Shown one piece after another: positions 8,401 through 16,493 of a stretch of 46,077 bases of DNA; the first letter of the stretch is position 1; every line of letters begins with the position of its first letter. The notes below the pieces were generated by a model. That model ran no database searches, was not told the origin of the DNA, and saw only the letters and a program-made list of their open reading frames with translations. Made by a program: the position numbers and the translations under genes. Source of the DNA: Acidobacteriota bacterium (lineage in GTDB: Bacteria; Acidobacteriota; UBA4820; DSQY01); the NCBI GenBank assembly GCA_021813555.1, contig JAKAKG010000059.1:1-46077 (forward strand), given 5' to 3'.

Positions 8401-11400
8401 ACCAACCTCACGGGCGGTACGGGCACCTTCGCGATGGCCGACGCGGACCACTGCGGCAGCGGAAGCACCATGAACACCGAGCTCCGCACTCCGGCGCAGG
8501 ACTTCTCCGCCTATCCCTCGGTCACGCTCTCCTTCAAGTCCGACTACAGAAACTTGAACTCGGACGAGTCAGCCGACGTCGATGTCAGCGCGAACGGCGC
8601 TTCTGGACCCTGGACGACCGTCTGGCACCAGAACACGAACCAGCGGGGTCCCATGACCGTGACGCTCGACATCTCCGCTATCGCCGGGGGCCAGAGCAAC
8701 GTCATGGTTCGCTGGCATTACATCGCCCCCGGTTGGGACTGGTGGTGGGAGGTGGACGACGTCGCCTTCCTGGCCTGTCAGGCGCCCGCCGGCGGTCTAA
8801 TCGTCGGCTTCGTGTCCGATGCGACCACCGCCAATGCCATCGTCGGCGCCTCCGTGGTGAACGCGACCACGGCCTTCACCGGCATCTCCGACACGGAGGG
8901 TTTCTACGCGGTCTACGCGGCGGCCGGGGCCAATGCCCTCACGGCCAGCAAGTCCACCTATGGAGACGGCACGGCCACACCCACCGGTGTGGCTCACGCG
9001 ACGGTCCGTCAGGATTTCAACCTGGCCACAGCAGGCCAGGTCATGGTCACGGGCACGGTGACGGACGCCACCACCGGATGGCCTCTCTACGCGACCCTCG
9101 CCTTCTCATCTTCCGGAGTCCCGACCCAGACCGTGTACACCAATCCCTTGACGGGTGCCTACAGCGTCACGATCTTCAGCGGCATGGTGTACAACGTGGG
9201 CGGGACGGCCTACGTGGCCGGGTATACCCCCCTGGCCACAACCATCGGGCCCCTTGCGAGCAATGTCACTCAGGACTACACGTTGGCCGCCGACACGATG
9301 GCGTGCTCGGCTCCGGGATATGCCTCCACCACGGTGCCCCAGAACTTCGACGCCGTGACTCCTCCAGCCCTGCCTGCGAACTGGGCTATGGTGCGCACGG
9401 GCGGCACGGACACGGCCACGGCCTGGGCTACAAGGGTGGGAACCCGCTACCCCTCGGACTACCCGGCCGGCAGCGTGCCCAACCTGGTGTTCTTCAATTC
9501 ATTCTCCGTAAGCTCCGGCAACAGTGCCCTCCTCTACTCTACGACGCCCGTTGATCTCACGGTGACCGGCGCCTCGATCACCTTCCAGATGTTCCATGAC
9601 ACGGGGTATACCACGAACGACGACCGGGTCCAGGTGCAGGTCTCCACGGACGGCGGCACGACCTGGCAGAACGTGGGCAGCCCCATTTCCCGCTACCTGG
9701 CCGCGAGCAACGCTTGGTCCTGGCACACGGTGCCACTCACGGGATTCTCGGGGCCCAGCACCTCGGTCATGGTGGGCATCAACGCCATCAGCGCCTATGG
9801 GAACGACATCCACCTGGACAACATCCTGATCGGCACTGCAAGCTGCGCGCCCCCAGCGGGTGGCGGCTTGATTCTCGGGTACACGTACAATGCCGAGACG
9901 GGCGATCCCGTCGCGGCAGTCACCGTCACCAACAGCACCGCCGGCACGAGCGCAATTACGGCCGCCACTCCCGATCCTGCCGTGGGTGACTCCTTCTACT
10001 GCCTCTACGGCGCAGAGGGCGCTAACGCCATGACGGCCACCAAGGCCTCCTACGGAATCGATGCGCAGACTGCGACGGTACCGCACTATGGCGCGGTGCA
10101 GCAGGATTTCCACCTGGCCACGGGCCACCTGGCCACTGCGCCCACCTCCCTGGAAATCACCCTTCCCTCCAACAGCACCGGCACCCAGGCGCTGACCCTC
10201 CAAAACGTTGGCGGAGCCGACGCAGCCTGGACTGTCAGGGAGCTTCCCGGCCATGTGGCGCTCACGGGTGCCAACATCCGGGCTTCAGAGAAAGCGCTGG
10301 TTCCGGACGTTCCCCAGCGACAGCGCATTATCCTGTCCATCGAAGCGCCCAAGAGCAAGGACGGCAAAGCCGAGAAGGGCGAGCCCGCCAGTCCGGCATT
10401 CACGAAGGCCGGTTCGGGTGCTTCGGGGACGCACGCTATGGACACCTGGCCGCCCTCCGGCCCCATCCAGCTCGTCGTGGACGACGGCGTGGCGGAAGAC
10501 TCGGTCGGGCTGAACAGCAGCTCAGCCGGGTTCCAGTTCCTCTGGCTCAACCGCTTCACGCCGGATGCCGGTTCATTCCCCTTCCTGCTCGATCAGGTCT
10601 CGGTCATCCTGGGCTCCGGCGCCGCTCCCGTAGGAGGCGCGCTGGATCTGGTGGTGTACCAGGACACGGACGGCGACGGTGACCCGAGCAACGCCACGTG
10701 GCTCGCCACCTACCACGTGAACGTGCAGGTCAGCGACAACGCGACCTGGAACAACTACACGCTCAGCACACCGGTTCTCTGCGCGGGGCCCGGCGACGTG
10801 CTGGTGGGCGTCGTGAACCGCTATACCCAGTCGGGTGTGGATGCGCCCGCGTACCCTGCCGGCCTGGACGAAACGGCAAGCGTCGGACGCTCCTGGGTGG
10901 CCGGATACAACGCCGACCCGGCGGATCCGCCCGTTCTGCCGGCCGACAACATCTGGGGCACTATTGACAGCCAGGGGCTTCCGGGGAACTGGACACTCAG
11001 GGCGAGCGGCTATCCCGCGGACATACCGTGGATTGATGAGGACATCAAGAGCGGGACGGTGCCGGCTTCGGGCAGTCAGGCCATCACGGTCAGTTACGAC
11101 ACGACGGGTCTGGCGGAGGGGGACTACCTCGCCACCTTGTCCTTCAGCAACGACACGCCCTATGGAAACCTCAACGTGCCGGTGACGCTCCACGTGGTGA
11201 ACTGCCCTACGTCCATCGCCTTCGCACCCGCGTCCCTGCCCATGGGCAACACACATTCGGCCTACAACCAAACCATCACGGCGACTTCAACCCCGGCCGG
11301 CGACACCTTCACCTTCTCCGTGACGGCGGGAGCGCTGCCTCCCGGACTGGCGCTCTCTTCGGCGGGGGCCATCACCGGCACGCCGACCCTTGTGGGGAAT

Positions 11401-11778
11401 TACACCTTCACGGTGACGGCCACGGACCCCGTGGGATGCTCGGGGAGCCATCAGTACACTCTTGCCGTCAGCGGCTACGACCTATCCTTCAAGGATGACA
11501 ACGGCCGTTCCCAGGCATGCGTGGACAGCAAAACGGGAGACTGGCTCTACACCGTGCTTTCAGGTGCGGGCAAAGGCGTGTACACGGGCAAGGGAACCGT
11601 CTCCAAGACCTCCGACCGATGGACCTTCCGGTCGGTGGCGGGTTCGCCCCGGCTTATGCTGATCACCTACTACCCCAAGATGTTCAAAGCGACCGGGTCC
11701 TACGGCGGGAGCGATTTCGTCTCCCAGCTTTCCGACCGGAACACGAAGGACACACCCTTCAACTGCTCTGGACACTAG
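5455..11778 (+). CDS. very large secreted multidomain zinc metalloprotease (thermolysin/fungalysin-like)
   Basis: 2107 residues with a clear signal peptide (K-W-R-W, hydrophobic core, cleavage near S-A-A-Q at 20-23). Residues ~40-190 resemble an FTP-type propeptide (the Y-G-G-I-P-V-D segment and R-L-N-H-G-N). The catalytic motif is HEWGH at 457-461 with a candidate third zinc ligand E479 in G-T-G-E-T-Y, a gluzincin layout. Then come a fibronectin-III-like domain (~678-762), carboxypeptidase-regulatory-like beta domains (~768-940), a jelly-roll/MAM-like domain (~950-1110), a second series of regulatory-like domains, a second jelly-roll-like domain (~1285-1465), another regulatory-like unit, a beta-sandwich region, a putative Ig domain (~1920-2005) with the P-P-G-L-A-L-S and G-T-P-T motifs, and a C-terminal beta domain. 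The alternating modules look internally duplicated. Likely exported and used to digest extracellular protein. No sorting signal or C-terminal anchor was recognised. Confidence 0.85.
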   Translation: MKWRWAALACLIVASLAVPSAAQRVKSGHSSLDDLAFASPETRVVVQQADLNELRPLKIAAVDKAAGAFDAFLARSGGNWTMIYDRVSGNPSLVEGRGIAWLGGKAYAADVNTLDAKARALLSANNGFLNTAPGTLVLDQAASGAVADYLYFLEYTWTYGGIPVDKARVVFRLNHGNMVQFGAEYIDPSLRQLDPNPSLSAEAAQDMVFGYLGGRSSLDTIVDKGRLLIIPVSSPDALSGALVEPGTGLAYRLVYVIILRRAGVMGTWEARVDAHTGQLLSFTDINDYGSVHGGVYPGDRPAPEADRPMPFADIGGGAYADAGGVFAGNDATSALDGKYVKITDQGCGGGAISLSTTTGDLNFGMSSGTDCVTPGFGGEGNTHAARTQYYAINLIKMKALTYMPGNAWLNGQVNDNVNLNQVCNAYWDGSSLNFFKSGTYDTWVCSNTGEIPGVALHEWGHGMDTNDGNGSSPDNGTGETYGDWSAALQTHNSCGGNGFFIGANCDGYGNPCNDCTGIRDLDWAKHADNTPALPTMLNASSGFACWLKPSYAGPCGYEGHCESAISSQALWDLSARDLVNVAKPYGLDQNSAWILADKLWYRSRSTATAAYACPSLATTNGCGAGNLFTVFRVIDDDDGDLSNGTPHASAIYDAFNRHAIACTTVNNTDHTGCTAITAPTLGGSSGSNSNSLSWNTVAGAATYDLYRNESGCDAGYTKIYSGATASYVDNQAIDGMVYYYRVQAIGTNIVCTSLMSNCVALSPSTPSGVLTGTVRDSVTSNPLANVAVQAVSGSYNYVATTDASGVYTMPLVAVGTYDVTATVFGYLPGSVTGVSVTLGNTTTQDFVLSAAPNFAVSGAITDANTGWGLYASIHITAPGWAGMTTFTDLATGAYSVSLTAGSTYTFTVTSRVPGYNTGTASVGPVMEPITQNFGLVPDACGAPGYASAPIVSWDFNAGQPAGWTVVNDGGTCDWVFDDPGGRTNLTGGTGTFAMADADHCGSGSTMNTELRTPAQDFSAYPSVTLSFKSDYRNLNSDESADVDVSANGASGPWTTVWHQNTNQRGPMTVTLDISAIAGGQSNVMVRWHYIAPGWDWWWEVDDVAFLACQAPAGGLIVGFVSDATTANAIVGASVVNATTAFTGISDTEGFYAVYAAAGANALTASKSTYGDGTATPTGVAHATVRQDFNLATAGQVMVTGTVTDATTGWPLYATLAFSSSGVPTQTVYTNPLTGAYSVTIFSGMVYNVGGTAYVAGYTPLATTIGPLASNVTQDYTLAADTMACSAPGYASTTVPQNFDAVTPPALPANWAMVRTGGTDTATAWATRVGTRYPSDYPAGSVPNLVFFNSFSVSSGNSALLYSTTPVDLTVTGASITFQMFHDTGYTTNDDRVQVQVSTDGGTTWQNVGSPISRYLAASNAWSWHTVPLTGFSGPSTSVMVGINAISAYGNDIHLDNILIGTASCAPPAGGGLILGYTYNAETGDPVAAVTVTNSTAGTSAITAATPDPAVGDSFYCLYGAEGANAMTATKASYGIDAQTATVPHYGAVQQDFHLATGHLATAPTSLEITLPSNSTGTQALTLQNVGGADAAWTVRELPGHVALTGANIRASEKALVPDVPQRQRIILSIEAPKSKDGKAEKGEPASPAFTKAGSGASGTHAMDTWPPSGPIQLVVDDGVAEDSVGLNSSSAGFQFLWLNRFTPDAGSFPFLLDQVSVILGSGAAPVGGALDLVVYQDTDGDGDPSNATWLATYHVNVQVSDNATWNNYTLSTPVLCAGPGDVLVGVVNRYTQSGVDAPAYPAGLDETASVGRSWVAGYNADPADPPVLPADNIWGTIDSQGLPGNWTLRASGYPADIPWIDEDIKSGTVPASGSQAITVSYDTTGLAEGDYLATLSFSNDTPYGNLNVPVTLHVVNCPTSIAFAPASLPMGNTHSAYNQTITATSTPAGDTFTFSVTAGALPPGLALSSAGAITGTPTLVGNYTFTVTATDPVGCSGSHQYTLAVSGYDLSFKDDNGRSQACVDSKTGDWLYTVLSGAGKGVYTGKGTVSKTSDRWTFRSVAGSPRLMLITYYPKMFKATGSYGGSDFVSQLSDRNTKDTPFNCSGH

Positions 11779-11803
11779 AGTTCCTTTACAGGGAAGCGCT
11801 TTT

Positions 11804-11830
11804 GGGGCGGCCTTCGGGCCGCCCCTTTTT
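11804..11830 (+). terminator. intrinsic terminator of the large protease gene
   Basis: GGGGCGGCC (11804-11812), loop TTCG, GGCCGCCCC (11817-11825), then TTTTT. This is a 9-bp perfect GC stem with a UUCG tetraloop and a T-run, 26 bp after the stop codon. Confidence 0.92.
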
Positions 11831-11891
11831 CTAATGCTCCGCAGCGAGAACGAGATGATCTTGCAGTGTTCTCAAGGCCGGGGAAAGGCGC

Positions 11892-13229
11892 CTATTCTTT
11901 CCTGAATTTGAGGATGAGGGGGGAGCCTTCGAGGTGGTAGGCCTGCCTGAGCTGGTTCTTGAGGTAGCGGGCGTAGGTGTGTGGGGGCGGGACCTTGGAG
12001 TTGGTGAAGATGGTGAGGATGGGCGGGGCCTGGCCCGTCTGGGTGGCGTAGCGGATCTTCAGCTCCTTCCCCTGGATCGTGGGGGGGGAGACTTTGGCGA
12101 CGATCTGGGCGAGGGCCTTGTTGAGCGCCGCCGTGGGCATGGCCTGGGCGAAATTGCGATGCGCCCTGGCCACCGCAGGGAGGATTTTGTCCGTCCCCCG
12201 GCCCGTGTTCGCCGAGATCCTCACCATGGGGAAGTAGTCCATGAAGACCAGCTTCTCCTGGAACGCCTCCTCCGCCTCATGGGCGGCCGTCTCGCCCTTC
12301 ACCAGGTCCCACTTGTTGAGCACGAGCACGGCTCCCCGGCGGGCCGCTTCGATGAGGCCCGCGATGTGGGCGTCCTGGTGGCCCGGCGGCTGGGACGCGT
12401 CCACCACGAGGAGGGCGATGTGGCACTGCTCCAGGCTCCGCCGGGCCAAAACCACGGAGAGGATTTCAGCGCCGGGGCCCGTCTTGCTGTGCCGCCGGAT
12501 GCCCGCCGTATCCACCAGCAGGAAGTCCTTCCCATGGGCGGTGATGGGAGAATCCACGGGATCCCGCGTGGTGCCCGGAATGGCCGAAACGACGGCGCGC
12601 TCCTCTCCCAGAAGGCGGTTGAGGAGGGAGGATTTTCCCACGTTGGGCCGGCCCACGATGGCCACCCGGATGGCACCCCCTTCCTCAGGAGTTTTGGGAG
12701 GGGCGTCGGACTCCTCACCCGCATCCTCCACGGGGAGGCCCTCCAGGAGGTAGTCCCAGAGCGGCTCGAAGCCTCCGCCGTGCTCGGAGGACACGGTGAA
12801 TACGGGCGAGATTCCCAGGGCGTGGAACTCCGCCGCGCGGGGTTCGTGGCCTTCCACGTCCACCTTGTTCACCACCAAGGCCACGGGTTTGCCCAGTTTT
12901 CTGAGCCGGGCCGCCAGGTCGCGCTCCAAGGGAATGAGGCCCTCCTTGGCGTCCACCACGAACAGGACCTTGTCGCCGCCCTCAATGGCCACGCCCACCT
13001 GGTCTTCTACCAGAGAAATGAGGGGATCCTCGGTGGCGCCCAGAAGGCCGCCCGTGTCCACGAGCTGAAAGGTCCTGCCCTCGTGGCGCACCATGGCCAC
13101 GTTCCGGTCCCGCGTGACCCCGGGAAGATCGTGCACCAGGGCCTTGCGCCGGCCGAGGAGCCGGTTGAAAAAGGTGGACTTGCCCACGTTCGGGCGTCCC
13201 ACGATGACCACGGTGGCAAGGCTGGACAC
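11892..13229 (-). CDS. der: ribosome biogenesis GTPase Der (EngA)
   Basis: 445 residues with two tandem GTPase domains, each with its own P-loop (G-R-P-N-V-G-K-S at ~11-18 and again at ~190), G3 motifs D-T-G-G and D-T-A-G, and N-K-x-D motifs (N-K-V-D and N-K-W-D), followed by the C-terminal KH-like domain. This double-G-domain layout is diagnostic of Der, which acts in 50S subunit maturation. GTG 13229 is chosen because GGAGG lies 5 bp upstream; in-frame GTG codons at 13235 and 13241 lack such a site. It is transcribed towards the large protease gene, and its stop lies about 60 bp beyond that gene's terminator. Confidence 0.95.
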   Translation of the reverse strand: MSSLATVVIVGRPNVGKSTFFNRLLGRRKALVHDLPGVTRDRNVAMVRHEGRTFQLVDTGGLLGATEDPLISLVEDQVGVAIEGGDKVLFVVDAKEGLIPLERDLAARLRKLGKPVALVVNKVDVEGHEPRAAEFHALGISPVFTVSSEHGGGFEPLWDYLLEGLPVEDAGEESDAPPKTPEEGGAIRVAIVGRPNVGKSSLLNRLLGEERAVVSAIPGTTRDPVDSPITAHGKDFLLVDTAGIRRHSKTGPGAEILSVVLARRSLEQCHIALLVVDASQPPGHQDAHIAGLIEAARRGAVLVLNKWDLVKGETAAHEAEEAFQEKLVFMDYFPMVRISANTGRGTDKILPAVARAHRNFAQAMPTAALNKALAQIVAKVSPPTIQGKELKIRYATQTGQAPPILTIFTNSKVPPPHTYARYLKNQLRQAYHLEGSPLILKFRKE

Positions 13230-13311
13230 GCGCACCTCCACGAGGGAATGGTAGCATGAATGAAGGGGTTGGTAGGGAGGGCGGAGGTTGGATGGCGTAA
13301 AGGAGCAAATT

Positions 13312-13339
13312 GGATTTGGGGTTTGGGATTTGGGATTTG
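13312..13339. repeat. heptad array, unit GGRTTTG
   Basis: Four exact-length 7-bp units: GGATTTG, GGGTTTG, GGATTTG, GGATTTG. It lies in the gap between der and the SufT-like gene. Confidence 0.85.
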
Positions 13340-13380
13340 GAAAGACTTGCCGCTCTGTGCACGACGCGGTTCACTCGCGG

Positions 13381-13408
13381 CTTCCTCCTTCCTGCTCCCT
13401 GCTCCCGT
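13381..13408. repeat. heptad array, unit CTYCCTG
   Basis: Four 7-bp units: CTTCCTC, CTTCCTG, CTCCCTG, CTCCCGT. It lies 41 bp from the preceding heptad array in the same gap but has a different unit. Confidence 0.6.
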
Positions 13409-13455
13409 CAGAATCTCACCGAGACCTACCCTGATCTACCCAGGAGGAACCTCGC

Positions 13456-13779
13456 ATGAGCGAAACGAACGAAGTGCCACAGGATCTGGAAAAGGCCTGC
13501 TACGAGGCCCTGGGGAACGTGGTGGACCCGGAACTGGGCCTGGACGCCGTGAGCCTCGGCCTCATCTACAACGTGGCGGCGAAGGGCTCGGAGGTGGACG
13601 TGGACATGACCATGACGTCCGTGGGGTGCCCCGTGGCCGAACAGCTCCTCATGGAAGCCCAGAACGAGATCCTCAAAGTCCCCGGCGTCGAGAAGGCCCG
13701 CATCCACCTTGTGTGGTCGCCCCCGTGGTCTCCCGAGATGATGAGCCTGGAGGCGAAGATGTCCTTGGGATTTGCCTAG
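13456..13779 (+). CDS. MIP18/PaaD-family iron-sulfur assembly protein (SufT-like, DUF59)
   Basis: 107 residues. It shows the family's D-P-E-L-G-L-D motif followed by S-L-G-L-I-Y-N-V, and the conserved cysteine in T-S-V-G-C-P-V, with the late W-S-P-P-W-S-P-E-M segment. Proteins of this family assist assembly or transfer of Fe-S clusters in the cytoplasm. A strong AGGAGG site precedes the ATG. It stands alone between der and the signalling operon; no suf or isc genes are in the window, so a housekeeping maturation role is inferred from family membership only. Confidence 0.88.
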   Translation: MSETNEVPQDLEKACYEALGNVVDPELGLDAVSLGLIYNVAAKGSEVDVDMTMTSVGCPVAEQLLMEAQNEILKVPGVEKARIHLVWSPPWSPEMMSLEAKMSLGFA

Positions 13780-13869
13780 CCCGCGGCCCGCGAGATCTAC
13801 CGAGCGGCCTTCAAGGACCGTCCCGTGCCGCGACGGGCTGCCCCCTCCGGATGCGCGAATGGGCTGCAC

Positions 13870-13898
13870 TTGTTACCGGTCCGTATCAGTCCTATACT
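13870..13898 (+). promoter_or_regulatory. sigma-70-type promoter of the signalling operon
   Basis: TTGTTA (13870-13875), 17-bp spacer, TATACT (13893-13898). Predicted transcription start is near 13905, only 7 bp before ATG 13912, which favours ATG 13924 as the true start of the response regulator. Confidence 0.6.
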
Positions 13899-13923
13899 TT
13901 CCCAAGGTTGAATGGGGAAAGCG

Positions 13924-15312
13924 ATGCTGGAGAGCCCGACCCTCCTGGTGACGGACGATGATCCCGATACGGTCAAAATCCTCACGCGGTACCTGGACGG
14001 ATACGACTATCACATTCTGACCGCCGGCAACGGCAAGGAGGCTCTCGCGATCATCGAGCGCGAGCCCGTCCACCTCCTGATCACCGATCTGGTCATGCCC
14101 AGCATGGACGGGCTGGCCCTGACCAAAGCCGTCAAAGCGTATAATCCCGCCATCGTCGTCCTCATGGTCACCGCCTTCGCCTCCATCGAAACGGCGGTGA
14201 AGGCCATGCAGGCGGGCGCCGCCGACTACATCACCAAACCCGTCATTCCCGAGGAACTCAAGATCAAGGTCTCCAAAGCCCTCGAGCACTACAGCCTCCA
14301 GCAGGAGGTGCGGGAGCTGCGCGACCAGCTCTCCCAATCCGCTCGGCCGCCGAACCTCATCGGGGACAGCGCCAAGATGAAAGAGGTCCTGTACATGGTG
14401 GGCCTCGTGGCAAGGCGCGAGGTGCCCGTGGTCCTCACGGGGGAGAGCGGCACGGGCAAGGAGGTGGTGGCGCGCGCCATCCACGCCCTCAGCCCGCGTG
14501 CCTCGCAGCCTTTCGTCCCCATCCACTGCGGCGCCGTTCCCGAAACCCTCCTGGAAAGCGAGCTCTTCGGGTACCAGAAGGGTGCCTTCACGGGGGCCAC
14601 GTCGGCCAAGAAGGGCCTCTTTGAGGAGGCTCACGGCGGGACGCTCCTTCTGGACGAGGTGGGCGACGCGCCCCTGTCCATCCAGATGAAGCTATTGCGG
14701 GCATTGCAGGACGGCCAGGTGAGGCGCCTGGGCAGCACCCAGACGGTCAGCTTCGACGTGAGGGTTGTGGTGGCCACCAACAGGAGCCTCGAGCAGGAAA
14801 TCGCCGCGGGGAGATTCCGCGAAGACCTGTACTATCGCCTCAGCGTGGTCACCATCGTCGTGCCGCCGCTCAGGGACCGAAAAGAGGACATCCCCCTCCT
14901 CGTGGACCATTTCATCCGCCTGTACGGCCCGTCGATCAACCCCTCTGTAGAAGGAATCACCCCCGAGGCCCAGCGCAAACTCCTCAGCCACAACTGGCCG
15001 GGAAACGTTCGCGAGCTGGAGAACGTGGTGCGGCGTGCTCTCGTCCTTTGCCGAAGCGGCCAGATCACCCCCGATGACGTGGTGCACCTGGGAGCCGACG
15101 CCGCCGCCCACGGGGAGCCGGAGGTTCTGGCTCCGGGCGGGCTGAACGAGGCCCAGCGCCGCTTTCTGAGGAAGTATTTCCTGGAGGCGCTCGAACATCG
15201 CAGGGGGAACATCAAGCAGGTGGCGGAGGATGCGGGCATCAGCCGGAAGAACGTGTACGAGAACCTCAAACGGCTGGATATCGAACCCGCGGCATTCAGG
15301 GGGAGACGATGA
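13924..15312 (+). CDS. sigma-54-dependent NtrC-family response regulator
   Basis: 462 residues. Receiver domain (1-120) with acidic pocket D11-D13, phosphoacceptor D55 (T-D-L-V-M-P) and the lysine in I-T-K-P. The AAA+ domain has Walker A G-E-S-G-T-G-K-E, the sigma-54-contacting G-A-F-T-G-A loop and Walker B L-L-D-E-V-G-D. A Fis-type helix-turn-helix closes the protein (N-I-K-Q-V-A-E-D-A-G). It should drive sigma-54 promoters when phosphorylated. ATG 13924 is preferred over the in-frame ATG 13912, which lies about 7 bp from the predicted transcription start, and GGGGAAAG precedes 13924. The stop overlaps the next start by 4 bp (ATGA), so it is translationally coupled to the kinase-like gene. 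No sigma-54 promoter was recognised in the window. Confidence 0.95.
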   Translation: MLESPTLLVTDDDPDTVKILTRYLDGYDYHILTAGNGKEALAIIEREPVHLLITDLVMPSMDGLALTKAVKAYNPAIVVLMVTAFASIETAVKAMQAGAADYITKPVIPEELKIKVSKALEHYSLQQEVRELRDQLSQSARPPNLIGDSAKMKEVLYMVGLVARREVPVVLTGESGTGKEVVARAIHALSPRASQPFVPIHCGAVPETLLESELFGYQKGAFTGATSAKKGLFEEAHGGTLLLDEVGDAPLSIQMKLLRALQDGQVRRLGSTQTVSFDVRVVVATNRSLEQEIAAGRFREDLYYRLSVVTIVVPPLRDRKEDIPLLVDHFIRLYGPSINPSVEGITPEAQRKLLSHNWPGNVRELENVVRRALVLCRSGQITPDDVVHLGADAAAHGEPEVLAPGGLNEAQRRFLRKYFLEALEHRRGNIKQVAEDAGISRKNVYENLKRLDIEPAAFRGRR

Positions 15313-15959
15313 AACCGGACGACGAACAGCTCTTCTTCGGCCACGATCTTGCCACGCCCTTGACCAACCTCCACGGAGCCCACTTTCTCCTTAAGGCCTC
15401 CCTCAAGGGCGAGAACCCCGCCGCCCAGGAGGCCCTGGACATCCTCCAAGGCAACATCCACAGCATGGAGCGCATGCTGGGATGGTACTGGCGCATCCGC
15501 GAGGTGGAAGGCCAGCTCCAGCCCGTGGACCCCTGGCCCCTTTCGGGCCTTTTCGCCCGGCTGGCCGGCCGCATCGAAGGCGAGGAGCTGCCCGTGCACC
15601 CGCCTGCGGCCGTGGCCTGCCAGGGCCGCACGCAGGTGCCCCAGGAGCCGCTGGAGATCGGCCTTCTGGGGGCCGCCATCACGCTGAATTCGGCGTCGGA
15701 GCGGGAGGTGCGGTGGACCTTCGAAGCGGGCGAAGGCGTCCTTTGGAGCCACGTCGAGGTGGACGGAGACCAGGATCTCCTCGATCCGGGCCGCCTCTTC
15801 CGCAAGGTTTACTGGCCCAGCCGCCGGAAGATCAGTGCCTGGAGCGACCCGTCCTTTCCCTACCTTCGGGCCGTTCTGGAACCCTTCGGAGGTTCCCTGG
15901 AGCTGGTCTGGGCCGGGGACCTGTGGCGCCTTACGGCGTCCGTGCCCGTCGTGCCATGA
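15309..15959 (+). CDS. degenerate histidine-kinase-like protein (HisKA-like with eroded ATPase)
   Basis: 216 residues, no transmembrane segment. The N-terminus carries an H-box-like motif G-H-D-L-A-T-P-L (H12), with a predicted two-helix dimerisation region to about residue 60. The rest aligns by eye with a kinase ATPase domain only at the end (F-G-G-S-L-E-L-V followed by a beta strand). The N-box is reduced to an L-N-S-A-S segment, and no D-x-G-x-G motif is present. It therefore probably cannot bind ATP in the usual way and may act as a phosphotransfer or scaffold protein, like ChpT/Spo0B-type proteins (inference). It overlaps both neighbours by 4 bp, so all three products are likely made together and interact. 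Confidence 0.65.
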   Translation: MKPDDEQLFFGHDLATPLTNLHGAHFLLKASLKGENPAAQEALDILQGNIHSMERMLGWYWRIREVEGQLQPVDPWPLSGLFARLAGRIEGEELPVHPPAAVACQGRTQVPQEPLEIGLLGAAITLNSASEREVRWTFEAGEGVLWSHVEVDGDQDLLDPGRLFRKVYWPSRRKISAWSDPSFPYLRAVLEPFGGSLELVWAGDLWRLTASVPVVP

Positions 15960-16315
15960 AAACCGTGTTGGTGGTGGAGGATGATCCCCACCTCCGCCGG
16001 GTCTTTCGGACGCTTCTGGAAAACGAGGGGTTTAGCGTGATCGAGGCCGCCGACGGTGTCGAAGGGCTGGCCGCGGTCCGGGCCCATGCGCCCGCGTGCA
16101 TCGTGACGGACACCATGATGCCCCGCCTGGACGGCATCGGTATGCTGGTGCGCCTGGCGGAGGCCGGAGGAACCCGGCCCACGATCATCGTCTCCGCCGT
16201 CCATAAACTGCCGCCCATGGAAGAGCTCCAAACCCTGGGCGTGAGGCAGGTCTTCGGAAAGCCGTTTGCCTTCGACCAGCTCCTCGCCGCCGTGGTGAAA
16301 CTCGCGGGGGAGTGA
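15956..16315 (+). CDS. single-domain response regulator (CheY-like receiver)
   Basis: 119 residues, a lone receiver domain. The acidic pair D9-D10, phosphoacceptor D52 (V-T-D-T-M-M-P), a switch serine in I-I-V-S-A and the conserved lysine in F-G-K-P-F are all present. With no output domain it would act by protein contact or as a phosphate shuttle. Its ATG overlaps the preceding stop (ATGA). With the NtrC-type activator and kinase-like protein it could make a short phosphorelay, although no ATP-competent kinase is encoded nearby. A heptad array begins 4 bp after its stop codon. Confidence 0.92.
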   Translation: MKTVLVVEDDPHLRRVFRTLLENEGFSVIEAADGVEGLAAVRAHAPACIVTDTMMPRLDGIGMLVRLAEAGGTRPTIIVSAVHKLPPMEELQTLGVRQVFGKPFAFDQLLAAVVKLAGE

Positions 16316-16318
16316 GAG

Positions 16319-16381
16319 GGGACGGAAGACACGGGACGCGGGAAGCAAGACGCGAGACGCGAGACGCTAGACTCGAGACGC
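16319..16381. repeat. heptad array, unit GAGACGC (9 units)
   Basis: Nine consecutive 7-bp units with no phase slip: GGGACGG, AAGACAC, GGGACGC, GGGAAGC, AAGACGC, GAGACGC, GAGACGC, TAGACTC, GAGACGC. It begins 4 bp after the receiver gene's stop codon. The same unit recurs at 19118-19214 and 39522-39557. Confidence 0.9.
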
Positions 16382-16413
16382 AAAAAAATGTAGCGGGAGC
16401 TGCCGGTGGTTTT

Positions 16414-16493
16414 CCTAGTCCCCTAATCCCCTAGTCCCCTAGTCCCCTAGTCCCCTGATCCCCTGGTCCCCTAGTCCCGCAATCCCCTCATCA
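16414..16493. repeat. octad array, unit CCTAGTCC (10 units)
   Basis: Ten 8-bp units with no phase slip: CCTAGTCC, CCTAATCC, CCTAGTCC three times, CCTGATCC, CCTGGTCC, CCTAGTCC, CGCAATCC, CCTCATCA. The last unit contains the stop codon of maf (16491-16493 on the minus strand), so the array runs from the 3' end of that gene towards the receiver gene's heptad array. Confidence 0.92.

Noticed and set aside
11934-13259. 441-residue plus-strand ORF opposite der
   Set aside because: The minus-strand product is unmistakably Der; the plus frame has no motif.
16319-16493. CRISPR array
   Set aside because: The units are 7-8 bp with no spacers, and no cas genes are near.
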